Source of the DNA: Bacteroides pyogenes DSM 20611 = JCM 6294
GTDB lineage: Bacteria > Bacteroidota > Bacteroidia > Bacteroidales > Bacteroidaceae
Length of the DNA stretch: 51,361 nt
Direction: 5' to 3'
NCBI RefSeq assembly: GCF_000428105.1
Contig: NZ_ATZH01000032.1
Span: 1-51,361 of the forward strand
The notes beneath the pieces were generated by a model that had not been told where the DNA came from, did no database searches, and saw nothing but the letters and a program-made list of their open reading frames with translations. Position 1 is the first letter of the stretch. Each line of letters opens with the position of its first letter. The position numbers were made by a program, and so were the translations under genes. Shown piece after piece: positions 37,766 to 46,897 of this stretch.

Positions 37766-40690
37766 TTACACCGCTTTCTTCAGCACCATCTCCACCGGCT
37801 GCCCGTGGATGCAAGTCACCGTTACCACAGTCTGCCCGTCGCGTTCCGACAGGCTTACGTTTTCGAGGGATGACGCGAGTGTCCATCTTCCTTTCAGAAC
37901 GATCTCTTTCCTTATCGGTCGGCTCGGCTCTTTGGTCGTATAGGTTTTCTCACGGATGTTCAGATTCGGATCGCACACGCTCATGCGCACTCCGCCGGCT
38001 TCGGCAACATACATCAACATCGTCTCGGCCGGAATGAATGTAACAAAGCTGCCTGCTGCGGGACGGTAATCGTCGAAGGCAGCGTATGCGGTAATGCCTG
38101 TCTGCTTATCGTAAACGGCATGAGCCGAGCGGTCGCGGCAGAGAAGCTGATAGGGAGATTCCTTCCGGGCTTTTTGCAGTTCCTCCGGTGACGGCTGGAT
38201 AAGTACCATATATTCGTAAGAGCCGTCTTTCGGCGCTTTTCCGTGTTCGATCCATGCCGAAGCGAAAGTACCCACGGTCTTGGCGCGCGTCTTTTCATGG
38301 CGGGACTCTTGCACGGCAATCTGCGAGCGGACTGTTCCGTCGGCTACATGGTAGTAATTGCCGTAACCGTCGTACAACCAATAATCATCTTCACCCGCAT
38401 GCGGGAGTTTCGCATCATCATCCGTCCGGGACAGGGATAACGGCGGCAAAGGAGCCGGTTTCTCCGTTGCCTTGCCATTGTATTTCGTTTGAAACAGGAT
38501 CGTTTCGGTGGGATGTTCCGCATTACTGTTCGTAATTCCCGTGCCCAAACACACCATGCGGTTGTCAAAGCAGAAGACAGATTTGCGCGCCACAAAGTCG
38601 GGCGTAAAGTTATCCAGATTACGCTCCATCAGCTTCATGGCAAACATGCCGTTCATTCCCCCAAGCGAACTGCTCCCGGAGAAGTTCTCGGCGGAGTGTG
38701 CCATTGTCGTTCCCTTCAGCGGACTATCGAGAAGCTCGAAAGGCAGATGAATCGTCGTTGTTCCGGGCAGGCGGTTCCAGTCCCAGCCTTCCTGAACAAA
38801 TCCGCTCCCGGCACGCGATACGGGATTGCCCTTACCCATGATCTGTACCGAACCGTAACTTTGATAACGCCCGTAGCGATTGTCTTTGGTATAAATCTCC
38901 GCTCCCCACACATCGGTAGTATATCCTTTCAGCGTCACCATCCAACCGGCACGGCGGAAGATGCCTGCCGAACCGTAGTTGTAGACGAAGAACCCCTGCG
39001 GAGCCCCGGCAGGCTTCACTCCTTTCTCCCTGAAAAGACGGGCGTTCGGAGTGTCACGCTTATGCAGCAGGCGCAGATAGTCGGCAGCCAGCCCGCGATC
39101 GAACGAATCACCCGCACCGGACAAATCGCCCGACAAGGCAATCTGTGCGAAAGCCTCCACGTCGTCCGCCCCCATCTTTCCGCCGAAAGGATGACGTCCG
39201 CCGATACCCGTTCCCCACTCATGCAGATTGCTATAATTGCGCATGGCTATAAAGGCGGATTTGAGATGCTGCCGTGCCTCTTCGGACAGCTCGAACGAAG
39301 TGCCTCCCGTAAAAGCGATAAACTGTCCGATGCCGGCAAGCGCTCCCGTCGTATAAGCCGGATAGAACCCTCCGTGGTGAAAAGTCGTTCCGTCTACCTT
39401 GATACCGCCAAGCGTGCCGGGTGTATAACGCAGCGACGAGGAGAGCCAGCGCGATAATCCGCGCAACGCCTGCTCCTGCTTCCGTCGATCGGGGAACATC
39501 ATGGCGGAAATCGTTTTAGCCATCAGCAATGTGTGCCATGAATCGAGCAGTTCGTCACGGTCGGGCGGACAAGCCCGGCGGGTTTCCTGAAGCGCAGCCC
39601 AGAAACGCAGTGCAGACAAATACTCATCCCTGCGGGGATGGCGGTAAATCTCTTCGCGCATCAGCCATGCCGTGGTATAAATCTTACGTACCTGATAGCC
39701 GTAATGGTGGTTCGTCCCCATGCCGCTGCCGAATGCGAAACCCTGATCGATGGCGTAATCGAACACCGTAAAATAGTTCGCTTTCGAAGCCTCTTTCCCA
39801 TTGCAATAAGCATCATACGCAAAGCCGGAGAGCATAGTCTCTATATCGTTCCACGACATTTCACCCTTCTTCTTATCCTGCTCGTCGGGAGCAACTATCG
39901 GAGCGCCGATAAATCCCGTACCTGCTACCGAAGGTGCGATTCCCGCCTTTTCGAAAGTCCGGTAAGCAGCATCGACACTCCCTTTGGGCGGTGTCTTTAC
40001 ATCCAGATACTCCGTCAAGCGGGCCTCTACCGTTTGCAGCTCTTTCTTCTGCGAAGCGTTCAGCCTCGAAAGCAACGGAATGTCATACGTCTGTTGCTCC
40101 CACTTCCACACCAGACACCAATGCCACAAGTCGCGGTTTGCCAGCCCATTGTTGGTGGGAAGCTGACGATCGGGCGTAGTGCGTGCGTTCATCTTCTTCT
40201 CCGGAAAGGTGAGACGGTCGATAAAAACACGTCCTTTACGTTCGGGGGCAACAAGGCGGTAAGCCACAACCTGCTTGTCTCTTTTCTCGCCCTTCATATA
40301 CTCGAACGAAATCCAGCAAGCCCGCCAGCCCGCATACTGAAGGCGGTACGAAAACTCATAGGAAACCTCTCCCGCCGGATTCAGAAACTCAAACCGGATG
40401 GAGTCGCCCTGAAGCTTCTCATTGTATATCCAAAGCGTAATGCCGTACTGCTGTTCGCGCTTGGCGTTCAACGAGAGGGGAGCTGTCTTTACATCCAGCG
40501 TAGAGCCGGGCTGAAACTCCCACAGGAGACTTTGCTTGCCTTCTTTATAAAAAAGATAAGAGGTCTTTACTTCTCCTTTACCCCCGGCGGTGAATCCGGC
40601 AGGCACTCCCTCTTCGAAGCCGAAAAGCTGCCCGAAGGAAGAAACGAATGCAGGAATAGACAACAACAGAGTCAGACAATACTTTTTCAT
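37766..40690 (-). CDS. PL8 chondroitin/hyaluronan lyase (chondroitinase ABC-like)
   Basis: Cleaves chondroitin sulfate, dermatan sulfate or hyaluronan by beta-elimination, leaving a 4,5-unsaturated uronic acid. The 974 residues have a signal peptide (to about 20), an N-terminal beta-sandwich typical of chondroitinase ABC (FEEGVPAGF.., residues about 22-170, with SLLWEFQPGS), an alpha/alpha-toroid catalytic domain and C-terminal beta domains. Catalytic-looking residues are His439 in FHHGGFYPAY, Tyr446 seven residues on, and Arg499 in GGRHPFGG, matching closely the spacing of His501, Tyr508 and Arg560 in chondroitinase ABC I. Third gene of the minus-strand GH88-sulfatase-PL8 operon, 121 bp after the sulfatase; the set mirrors the known Bacteroides chondroitin-sulfate operon. 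Confidence 0.93.
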   Translation of the reverse strand: MKKYCLTLLLSIPAFVSSFGQLFGFEEGVPAGFTAGGKGEVKTSYLFYKEGKQSLLWEFQPGSTLDVKTAPLSLNAKREQQYGITLWIYNEKLQGDSIRFEFLNPAGEVSYEFSYRLQYAGWRACWISFEYMKGEKRDKQVVAYRLVAPERKGRVFIDRLTFPEKKMNARTTPDRQLPTNNGLANRDLWHWCLVWKWEQQTYDIPLLSRLNASQKKELQTVEARLTEYLDVKTPPKGSVDAAYRTFEKAGIAPSVAGTGFIGAPIVAPDEQDKKKGEMSWNDIETMLSGFAYDAYCNGKEASKANYFTVFDYAIDQGFAFGSGMGTNHHYGYQVRKIYTTAWLMREEIYRHPRRDEYLSALRFWAALQETRRACPPDRDELLDSWHTLLMAKTISAMMFPDRRKQEQALRGLSRWLSSSLRYTPGTLGGIKVDGTTFHHGGFYPAYTTGALAGIGQFIAFTGGTSFELSEEARQHLKSAFIAMRNYSNLHEWGTGIGGRHPFGGKMGADDVEAFAQIALSGDLSGAGDSFDRGLAADYLRLLHKRDTPNARLFREKGVKPAGAPQGFFVYNYGSAGIFRRAGWMVTLKGYTTDVWGAEIYTKDNRYGRYQSYGSVQIMGKGNPVSRAGSGFVQEGWDWNRLPGTTTIHLPFELLDSPLKGTTMAHSAENFSGSSSLGGMNGMFAMKLMERNLDNFTPDFVARKSVFCFDNRMVCLGTGITNSNAEHPTETILFQTKYNGKATEKPAPLPPLSLSRTDDDAKLPHAGEDDYWLYDGYGNYYHVADGTVRSQIAVQESRHEKTRAKTVGTFASAWIEHGKAPKDGSYEYMVLIQPSPEELQKARKESPYQLLCRDRSAHAVYDKQTGITAYAAFDDYRPAAGSFVTFIPAETMLMYVAEAGGVRMSVCDPNLNIREKTYTTKEPSRPIRKEIVLKGRWTLASSLENVSLSERDGQTVVTVTCIHGQPVEMVLKKAV

Positions 40691-40811
40691 CGGAATTATA
40701 ATCTTTTTAGTGTGAATTGTAATGTACCAAAACCTCTCTTGCTAAACAGGCTTTTAAGCAGAGAGGCTTTGGATTTTGTTTCAGAAGATTCATCAGACAC
40801 CTGCGAGCGTC

Positions 40812-42365
40812 TTATTCATAAGGTATATACTCAGAGAGAATCTTCTCCTTATACCAAGGGTCGTCTATCTCTTTCAGTATCGTTCCCATCCGGCGGTAAA
40901 GCTCTTTCACCACATCGGCATGCTCTTCCAATGGGAGGTTACGCAGTTGGTACGGGTCGTTCAGATCATCGAACAGCAGACTCTTAGTCAGTTTCTTCGT
41001 CTCACGGTCGATGTACAATGCCAGCGTATAGCGTGCCGTCTTGACACCTCTCGAAGCCGGGAAGTAAGTCTGCACCAGCCCCTCCGAATCTTTCTCTCCG
41101 TCCATATTCTGAATATACAAAGCCGCGTCGGGACGAACCACATCCGCTTTTTCATCGAAGAAAAGAGGAGCGAAATTGCGTCCCTGCACTTCGGAAGGAA
41201 TCGCTTCACTCAGTCCGCACAATCCCAACACGGTAGGCATGATGTCCGGCGAAGAAAGTAACAAATCGTCTACCCGAGGCTGTATCTTGGCAGGATAACG
41301 GACGATGAACGGAATATTCATCGATTCCGAATAAGGAGAGTTCTTCGGGTCTTCCGTGCGCTGACTGCACATCGTCTCGCCGTGGTCGGAAGCGAAAATG
41401 ACAATCGTATTCTTGTCTGCCCCTATCTCTTTCAACGCTTCCAGAATCTGTCCGAACGCACGGTCTACCCCGGTGACGGAAGCAAAATAGAAAGGAGCCG
41501 ATTCAGCTTTTTTCATGCTCAGGTCTACATTCGGGCGAATGAGCAGGCTGTCCAACGGACGGTCTTTATATAGGTTATAGTCCTGTTCTTCGCAGTCGCT
41601 CAACGAACGGTAAGGACTGTGAGGCGGATTCATGCCTACCATGATGAAGAACGTCTTTTTCGTATCGCGCACATTGCCTTCATTCTTCAGGTAAGAAACC
41701 ACCTTACGCGCTTCATGCAGGGGCGACCACTCCTTCGGGTCGTGGCGCACACCGTCGGTATCCCAGTAATGCGGGTTCTTATGCTCATCGAACGTTCCGT
41801 AAGAATACCAGTAATTGAAACCGTGGCGGCGTTCTTTCGGCGTATAGGCATCCCATACCGGACGCTTGTCTTCCACATATTGTCCGGGACGTGCCGGGTC
41901 GTTCGGGGTGGGGAAGTCGGCATGCAGCTTGCCGAAGTAAGCACAGTCGTAACCCGCTTTCGAGAAAACGTCTCCGATACACTCCGCATCTTCGCGTAAA
42001 GAGCTGATGGGGCGGGTGGAGTTGCAGTTCAACGTCACACCGCTTCGGTTGGGATACATGCCGGTGAGCAACATTCCCCGGTGCGGACTGCTCAACGGGC
42101 AGTTGCTTTGCGCCGAAGTAAGTACCACCGACTCGCGGGCAAAAGCATTCAGGTTGGGAGTATGCACAGGATCACCCTGAAAGTTCACCTTATCGCGAAA
42201 TCCCTTCTGATTCCATATACCCAAAGCCTGATTGCGGTATTGGTCGGGGAATACATAAATGACATTGGGATGTTCGGTTTCCTGCACCGTCTGTTTCGGA
42301 GCTTTGCAACCCTGTGCGGCGAAAATTGTCAGTCCGCTCATTAAAAAGTTTATCTGTTTATTCAC
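40812..42365 (-). CDS. Serine-type S1 sulfatase, probably glycosaminoglycan-specific
   Basis: Removes sulfate esters, here most likely from chondroitin-derived oligosaccharides. The 517-residue protein starts with a lipoprotein signal (AAQGC, Cys20). The sulfatase signature is LSSPHRGMLLTG: Ser92-x-Pro-x-Arg96 is the serine form of the motif, whose Ser is converted to formylglycine by an anaerobic maturase (anSME) not in this window. Metal ligands are visible as Asp41 in VFPDQYR and as FASDHGET. It sits between GH88 and PL8 in one operon. An S1_27-type GalNAc-4-sulfatase is a plausible subfamily from the gene order, but subfamily was not tested. Confidence 0.9.
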   Translation of the reverse strand: MNKQINFLMSGLTIFAAQGCKAPKQTVQETEHPNVIYVFPDQYRNQALGIWNQKGFRDKVNFQGDPVHTPNLNAFARESVVLTSAQSNCPLSSPHRGMLLTGMYPNRSGVTLNCNSTRPISSLREDAECIGDVFSKAGYDCAYFGKLHADFPTPNDPARPGQYVEDKRPVWDAYTPKERRHGFNYWYSYGTFDEHKNPHYWDTDGVRHDPKEWSPLHEARKVVSYLKNEGNVRDTKKTFFIMVGMNPPHSPYRSLSDCEEQDYNLYKDRPLDSLLIRPNVDLSMKKAESAPFYFASVTGVDRAFGQILEALKEIGADKNTIVIFASDHGETMCSQRTEDPKNSPYSESMNIPFIVRYPAKIQPRVDDLLLSSPDIMPTVLGLCGLSEAIPSEVQGRNFAPLFFDEKADVVRPDAALYIQNMDGEKDSEGLVQTYFPASRGVKTARYTLALYIDRETKKLTKSLLFDDLNDPYQLRNLPLEEHADVVKELYRRMGTILKEIDDPWYKEKILSEYIPYE

Positions 42366-42463
42366 GATAATGAATGATTAAAGAGTTATTAAAGCATGGC
42401 AAGCGCAGACTTCATTCCGCACGGCATGAGTCGACCTTGCCCGGTATAGATTGTAAATACAAC

Positions 42464-42517
42464 ATCCCCTTGTTTTACCCCTGTTTCATGAAGCAGAAGG
42501 GGGAGAAACAAAGGGAT
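42464..42517 (-). other. Long intercistronic hairpin between GH88 and sulfatase genes
   Basis: ATCCC-TTGTTT-CCCCT (42464-42482) pairs in order with AGGGG-AAACAA-GGGAT (42498-42517), with small bulges and a 15-nt loop. It lies in the 197-bp gap between GH88 stop and sulfatase start. There is no T-run on the minus strand, so mRNA processing or stability is more likely than termination. Confidence 0.5.
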
Positions 42518-42562
42518 GGAATCTAAAGAAATCTATTTATCAAGAAATTAATTTCCATTTTT

Positions 42563-43771
42563 CTATTTAGAGACAGTCTCCAATTCTTTCTTTCTGTCGA
42601 GCGCTTCCAGAAAATAATAATCGGCATAGTTCAAAGGCACATCGATCTCCTGCCCGTGCGGAATGCTTCCTACCGAGTGCATCAGGATAAAGTTCCCGTT
42701 TGTTCCCACCTCCGCACGATAAGCGGGTGAGCCGAGACTCTCCATAATTTTGTCGGCAGTCGCTTTATAGCCGTTGCCGGGAAGGTATCCGTCGAGTTCG
42801 TACAATGCCGAAGCCGTACAGGCAGCAGCAGAAGCGTCGCGGGGTTCGTCAGGAATGTTCGGAGCGTCGTAATCCCAATAAGGAACCAGATCGGCAGGAA
42901 GATTCTTATGATTGAAAATGAAATCGTATATTTTTTGCGCCTGCTCCAGATATTTTTTATCCTTTGTGTAGCGATAGCAGGTAGTATACCCGTACAAGCC
43001 CCATGCCTGTCCGCGTGCCCATGCAGATTCATCGGCATATCCCTGCGCTGTCTGCCTTTTACGCACTTCTCCGGTCTCCGGATCGTAATCGACTACATGG
43101 TAGCAACTGTTGTCGGCACGGTAATGATGCGCCAAGGTAGTATCGGCATGCTTCACTGCAATATTATGGAAAGTGGAATCGCCTGAAAAAGCAGTCGCTT
43201 CGAACAGCAATTCGAGATTCATCATGTTGTCGATAATCACCGGGCATTTCCATCCGCGCGTACCTTGCCATCCCCTGTCGGCGTCCCACGACTGGATAAC
43301 GCCTGCTCCCGGACGGAAACGGGTGGAAAGAGATTTCGCAGCTTCCACAATCACATCCTTATATTCGTTCTTGCCTGCCACGCGATATCCGTTCAGGTAA
43401 CTACACCCTATCATAAAACCTACGTCGTGATGCCATTTCAGATATTTCACCGAGTCCAACGCTTCGGTATACTTTACTGCCAGCGGCAACCATTTCTCAT
43501 CTCCTGTCAGCTTGTAAGTGAGCCACATGTTACCGGGGAAAAAACCGGAGCACCAGTCGTCGATGGGAATGTAAGAGATACTTCCGTCTTTCTTGACAGT
43601 TCTCGGATTCAAGATCTCTCCGGATGCCTCGATCAGATCGGTTTGAAGAGTGTGTTGAGCCACGGCATTGTCGATGTTGTCCTGGATGAAATCAGTCTCC
43701 ACCTTCTTTTGTCCACCGCAACTCGTCAAAATAAAAAATGAAATTCCTAATGTGCTAAGAATTGTTTTCAT
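42563..43771 (-). CDS. GH88 unsaturated glucuronyl hydrolase, lipoprotein
   Basis: Completes glycosaminoglycan breakdown by hydrolysing the unsaturated uronic acid created by the PL8 lyase. The start is placed at ATG 43771 (MKTILSTLGISFFILTSC), which opens a lipoprotein signal with Cys18; the frame continues upstream to 43984 but without signal-like sequence and across the promoter. In 402 residues: DDWCSGFFPG with Asp72, KWHHDVGF with Asp116, GWKCPVIIDNM, DESAWARGQAWGLYGY and PLNYADYYFLEAL. First gene of the minus-strand operon with sulfatase and PL8. It is clearly paralogous to the GH88 at 4975-6213, with the same blocks in the same order. Confidence 0.94.
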   Translation of the reverse strand: MKTILSTLGISFFILTSCGGQKKVETDFIQDNIDNAVAQHTLQTDLIEASGEILNPRTVKKDGSISYIPIDDWCSGFFPGNMWLTYKLTGDEKWLPLAVKYTEALDSVKYLKWHHDVGFMIGCSYLNGYRVAGKNEYKDVIVEAAKSLSTRFRPGAGVIQSWDADRGWQGTRGWKCPVIIDNMMNLELLFEATAFSGDSTFHNIAVKHADTTLAHHYRADNSCYHVVDYDPETGEVRKRQTAQGYADESAWARGQAWGLYGYTTCYRYTKDKKYLEQAQKIYDFIFNHKNLPADLVPYWDYDAPNIPDEPRDASAAACTASALYELDGYLPGNGYKATADKIMESLGSPAYRAEVGTNGNFILMHSVGSIPHGQEIDVPLNYADYYFLEALDRKKELETVSK

Positions 43772-43811
43772 AATACACGGATATTTTGTTAAGTGATTAA
43801 TTTTCCGGCAA

Positions 43812-43819
43812 CAAAAATA
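43812..43819 (-). promoter_or_regulatory. Promoter -7 box of the GH88-sulfatase-PL8 operon
   Basis: Minus-strand TATTTTTG (43819-43812) matches TAnnTTTG, about 40 nt before the GH88 ATG. A small palindrome GAAGG-CA-CCTTC (43833-43844) lies where a -33 element would be. No good TTTG is present there, as expected if an activator is needed. Confidence 0.5.
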
Positions 43820-43973
43820 CAGCATAAAATCAGAAGGCACCTTCCTAAATAATCCAATTGAAGGACAACTTTGGTACATTTCAAGGGATTGCCGTTCCGC
43901 AGACTCTTCAAAAGCGCTTGCAAGGACAAACGGGTAAATGCGTCTACACACGACGCACAGACCGACACAGCTT

Positions 43974-44789
43974 TTATTTAACAACCGATGTCAACGGATG
44001 GCGGTTGCCCTTTACGGAGTTAAGAAAAGCTTTTGCCGAACCGAAATTAAGGAACAGATCCAGTCTGACCGGAAGATGATTCTCATCATCCGTTACAAAG
44101 AAAGTAATCACCTCTTTCTGCTTCCCTTTCTTATTATATTCAACCAATGAAAAAATAAGACAGCGATATGTCACCCCGTTTTCCGCCTTCACGTTTTCCT
44201 TTCCCCGATAAATAAGCGTTTGTTCCTCCACTTTGCGTCCGGTGGCCATCGGAAACTTTATTTTATCTCCCGGTTTATAGTCTGCAGGATTATAAGAACG
44301 CGCTTGCGCAAGAATACTCAACATATCGTAAATACAACGGCTGTCACTGCCTTCCGATTCTTGCACTTCACCGTCGCGATGCGTACGTTTCTGTTTGATA
44401 TGACAAAGCCCTCCCCGATATGAGAACCAGGCTTCATCTACCGTATATCGTTTCCCCTCTTCGGCTCCTTTGCGGAAATAGAGGGGTTCGAGCTTTTCAC
44501 CCATGACACAGGTGAGCGTATCGCGCATTTTGAAAAAGAAGTCCGCGCGCTTACTGCCCACCGCAATCAGATTCATCCGATATGCAGATTTCGAGTTATG
44601 AGTGGTGGCGTTAGTCGTCAAACTCGCTAATCCGGCTTTCACCCAAACAAACTTCCAGTTAAAATACAAATCGTACATGACTTGTTCCCCCGACTGGAAG
44701 GCATTGTTCTTTGCCTCACACTGAGCGTTGGCGGACAAGGAAAAGCTCCCTGCCAACCATAACAACAAACCTATCGCCACTCGTCGCAT
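43974..44789 (-). CDS. DUF3108 exported protein
   Basis: A 271-residue exported protein of unknown role. ATG 44789 (MRRVAIGLLLWLAGSFSLSANA-Q) is preferred because it begins a clear signal peptide and lies 4 nt after the upstream stop; a longer frame to 44846 would overlap the upstream gene by more than 50 bp. The body fits DUF3108: FQSGEQVMYDLYFNWKFVWVKAGLASL near the start, SRCIYDMLSILAQARS in the middle and a late VEEQTLIYRGKENV. The predicted fold is mostly beta. It is co-transcribed with the Ig-like lipoprotein, suggesting a joint role at the cell envelope. Confidence 0.85.
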   Translation of the reverse strand: MRRVAIGLLLWLAGSFSLSANAQCEAKNNAFQSGEQVMYDLYFNWKFVWVKAGLASLTTNATTHNSKSAYRMNLIAVGSKRADFFFKMRDTLTCVMGEKLEPLYFRKGAEEGKRYTVDEAWFSYRGGLCHIKQKRTHRDGEVQESEGSDSRCIYDMLSILAQARSYNPADYKPGDKIKFPMATGRKVEEQTLIYRGKENVKAENGVTYRCLIFSLVEYNKKGKQKEVITFFVTDDENHLPVRLDLFLNFGSAKAFLNSVKGNRHPLTSVVK

Positions 44790-44793
44790 ACGG

Positions 44794-46695
44794 TCAGCGG
44801 CGGTTACGCTCCCGCCTTTCTCTATTCTTTTGTCTCTTGTCTTCATCCGCTTTCTGTTTTTTTAGTTCATCCGGCTTTTGCCTGTCTGCGGGAATAGCAT
44901 GGATATCCCAATTTTGCGTGGCCTCCCACAATGCTTTATATTCCAAAATATTCGGATAATAATAAACTTCTTCGGGTTGCAGTCCTCCGGCAAAATCTCC
45001 GGTATCCCACTCACCGTTTCCATTCCGGTCGTTAATCAATCTGGCGCCGTACTTTCCGGGGTTCAAGAAATAGAAATCGGCCATTCCATCGACTACTCTC
45101 CGTCTGCGCACCACTTTATCCTGGGCGTCGAGCAACTCGACGAACGCCTGAGAATCCGCTCCGGTTATATTGAAATGAAGCGTGAAATACTCATCTTCAC
45201 TACGTACTTTGAAAACCTGCTTAATTTTGTCTGTAGACAAGCCGTATATGCCGCGAAACGCAGCAGAATCTACCGAAACTTCATACTCGGCAGTCGGCTC
45301 CCAGTCATAGTACAAATTAAACTTTCTTATACTCAACGAATCTCTTTCGAAGTCGAAAGACAAATCTTTCCACAAAGTATCGACTTTTTGTCTCAAATGA
45401 ATGAACGAACGCTCGAAACGAGCTACCGGCTCTTGGAAATTGAAAGAGACAGTCCCATATACATCCATAGACGGAGGAGCATTCACAGCCACCGGCAGAT
45501 ATTGCACGGGCGGAAGTTCATCCGCTTCGCCTCTCTTCTTTTTCTTTTTCTTAGGCTCTTCTTTCACCACCGGCTTCTGCTTCGACACCAGGTTCAGCGT
45601 ATCCGTACGGGGAAGCAGGCGATCGAGCGTATCGGTATACAGATAGGTGAGGCTGAACGAAAGCGTATCTTGTTTGTAAAGCAGGGAATCCTTCACCCAG
45701 TAGTGAATCGTGTCGCTACGCTGCGATTTTTCAATGACAAAAGCATCCTTCTCTTCGAAATTCAAGCCTTTCAACACAGGCAACGTATCCACTTGTCCTG
45801 CAAAATAAAGCGTAAACTTATGGGGTACGAGCCGTTCGGATTTCGAGAGGGATCGCGAACGGTTGAGTTCCTTAAACGCACGGAGCACGATGTCATCGGG
45901 CAAGTAATGCGTATAGGCTCTCTCTACAATAGTATCATAAGTCAGCGAATCCACCCATGCGGTATCCATCCGTGTACGCCCTTCCATGCGGGGAATAATC
46001 AACGAGTCGCAAAAGGCGATCACCTCGCTCTTCTGCGTAAAAGCAAAGTTCTGGTCGGCGTCCATCAAAGCGTAGATACGGTATTCTCCGGGAGCAACGC
46101 CTCTGATAGAGAATCGTCCGCGGCTATCCGTCCGTCCTACCCTGTCGAGAGGAAGCTTTGTGAAAGCCGAATCGGCCGGATTGGAATGCAGACCTACCAT
46201 TATTCCTTTGATCGGTTCCAAATTGGATGCATCGAGTACGGTTCCCGACACTTCCATCGTGTCTATCCGTTCGCCGGTAGAAAAAGTATAGGCAAAGTTC
46301 CCAAGAGGATTTCCCTCATTATTATCGACGATGGCATCCGAGAAATCTATCGAATAAGTAGTGTTTCCCTTCAACGTATCGAGCAGATTAACCCGTATCT
46401 CTTTACCCGCCGCTTTAATTTCAGGCTGCTGTAACTGCGGCGGAGAAATAACAATCTTCTCCCCCGGCTTTTCCAACTTGATAAACTCGTCGAACCGAAG
46501 GATGATCTTCCTCCTCGTACTGTTTACCGCTCCCGGAGGAGGAGTACTCCCGATAAAGCGCGGGGGAGTCTCATCAATCGGGCCTCCGTCCGGTCGCCCG
46601 ATGCTGGCACAGGAATATAATGCAGCCGCCAGTGCAATCGCCGGCAATGACTTGCGAAGAATCTGCTGAATCTTTTGAGTGTCATGATATAACAT
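44794..46695 (-). CDS. Ig-like domain envelope lipoprotein
   Basis: A 633-residue lipoprotein (ALYSC, Cys29 from ATG 46695; the frame extends upstream only through a TTG). The N-terminal part (about 40-140, DETPPRFIGSTPPPGAV.. to FAYTFSTGE) is a bacterial SbsA-type Ig-like domain. It is followed by a carboxypeptidase-regulatory-like module (about 145-225, VSGTVLDASNLEPIKGIMVGL..GEYRIYALMDAD), further beta-rich sequence interrupted by a Lys run (PKKKKKKRG), a segment with INDRNGNGEWDTGDFAGG, and a strongly basic C-terminal tail. The function is unknown; coupled to the DUF3108 gene 4 nt downstream. It is not obviously tied to glycan use. Confidence 0.8.
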   Translation of the reverse strand: MLYHDTQKIQQILRKSLPAIALAAALYSCASIGRPDGGPIDETPPRFIGSTPPPGAVNSTRRKIILRFDEFIKLEKPGEKIVISPPQLQQPEIKAAGKEIRVNLLDTLKGNTTYSIDFSDAIVDNNEGNPLGNFAYTFSTGERIDTMEVSGTVLDASNLEPIKGIMVGLHSNPADSAFTKLPLDRVGRTDSRGRFSIRGVAPGEYRIYALMDADQNFAFTQKSEVIAFCDSLIIPRMEGRTRMDTAWVDSLTYDTIVERAYTHYLPDDIVLRAFKELNRSRSLSKSERLVPHKFTLYFAGQVDTLPVLKGLNFEEKDAFVIEKSQRSDTIHYWVKDSLLYKQDTLSFSLTYLYTDTLDRLLPRTDTLNLVSKQKPVVKEEPKKKKKKRGEADELPPVQYLPVAVNAPPSMDVYGTVSFNFQEPVARFERSFIHLRQKVDTLWKDLSFDFERDSLSIRKFNLYYDWEPTAEYEVSVDSAAFRGIYGLSTDKIKQVFKVRSEDEYFTLHFNITGADSQAFVELLDAQDKVVRRRRVVDGMADFYFLNPGKYGARLINDRNGNGEWDTGDFAGGLQPEEVYYYPNILEYKALWEATQNWDIHAIPADRQKPDELKKQKADEDKRQKNRERRERNRR

Positions 46696-46816
46696 GTCGC
46701 AAAAATAAACGTTCTTTACCAATAAACAGTACGTTTCTCGCTAATTTATCAAAAAACAAAAGATATTGCAATCCGAATCACTTCTAAAAACACAAAAAAA
46801 CATACCCGAACGAAGA

Positions 46817-46865
46817 AATACCTAACAATAGGTATTGCATAAAACCGCACAAACTCTTACTTTTG
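46817..46865 (+). promoter_or_regulatory. Promoter with overlapping 8-4-8 palindromic operator
   Basis: TACTTTTG (46858-46865) is a -7 box with TTG at 46835-46837, 20 nt upstream, a well-spaced -33. Overlapping that -33 is the perfect inverted repeat AATACCTA-ACAA-TAGGTATT (46817-46836), placed where a bound dimeric repressor would block RNA polymerase. It precedes the candidate metal-uptake genes. The regulator is not in the window and the site matches no operator I can name with confidence. Confidence 0.65.
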
Positions 46866-46897
46866 CCGGCAATTGGCAACAGCCATCAACTACCGGA

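Noticed and set aside
42563..43984. Longer 473-residue version of the second GH88
   Set aside because: The extra N-terminus crosses the TAnnTTTG promoter and lacks signal features; the ATG at 43771 opens a proper lipoprotein signal.
44878..46434. Plus-strand open frame of 518 residues
   Set aside because: Antisense to the Ig-like lipoprotein, with no domain and Arg/His/Ile-rich composition.
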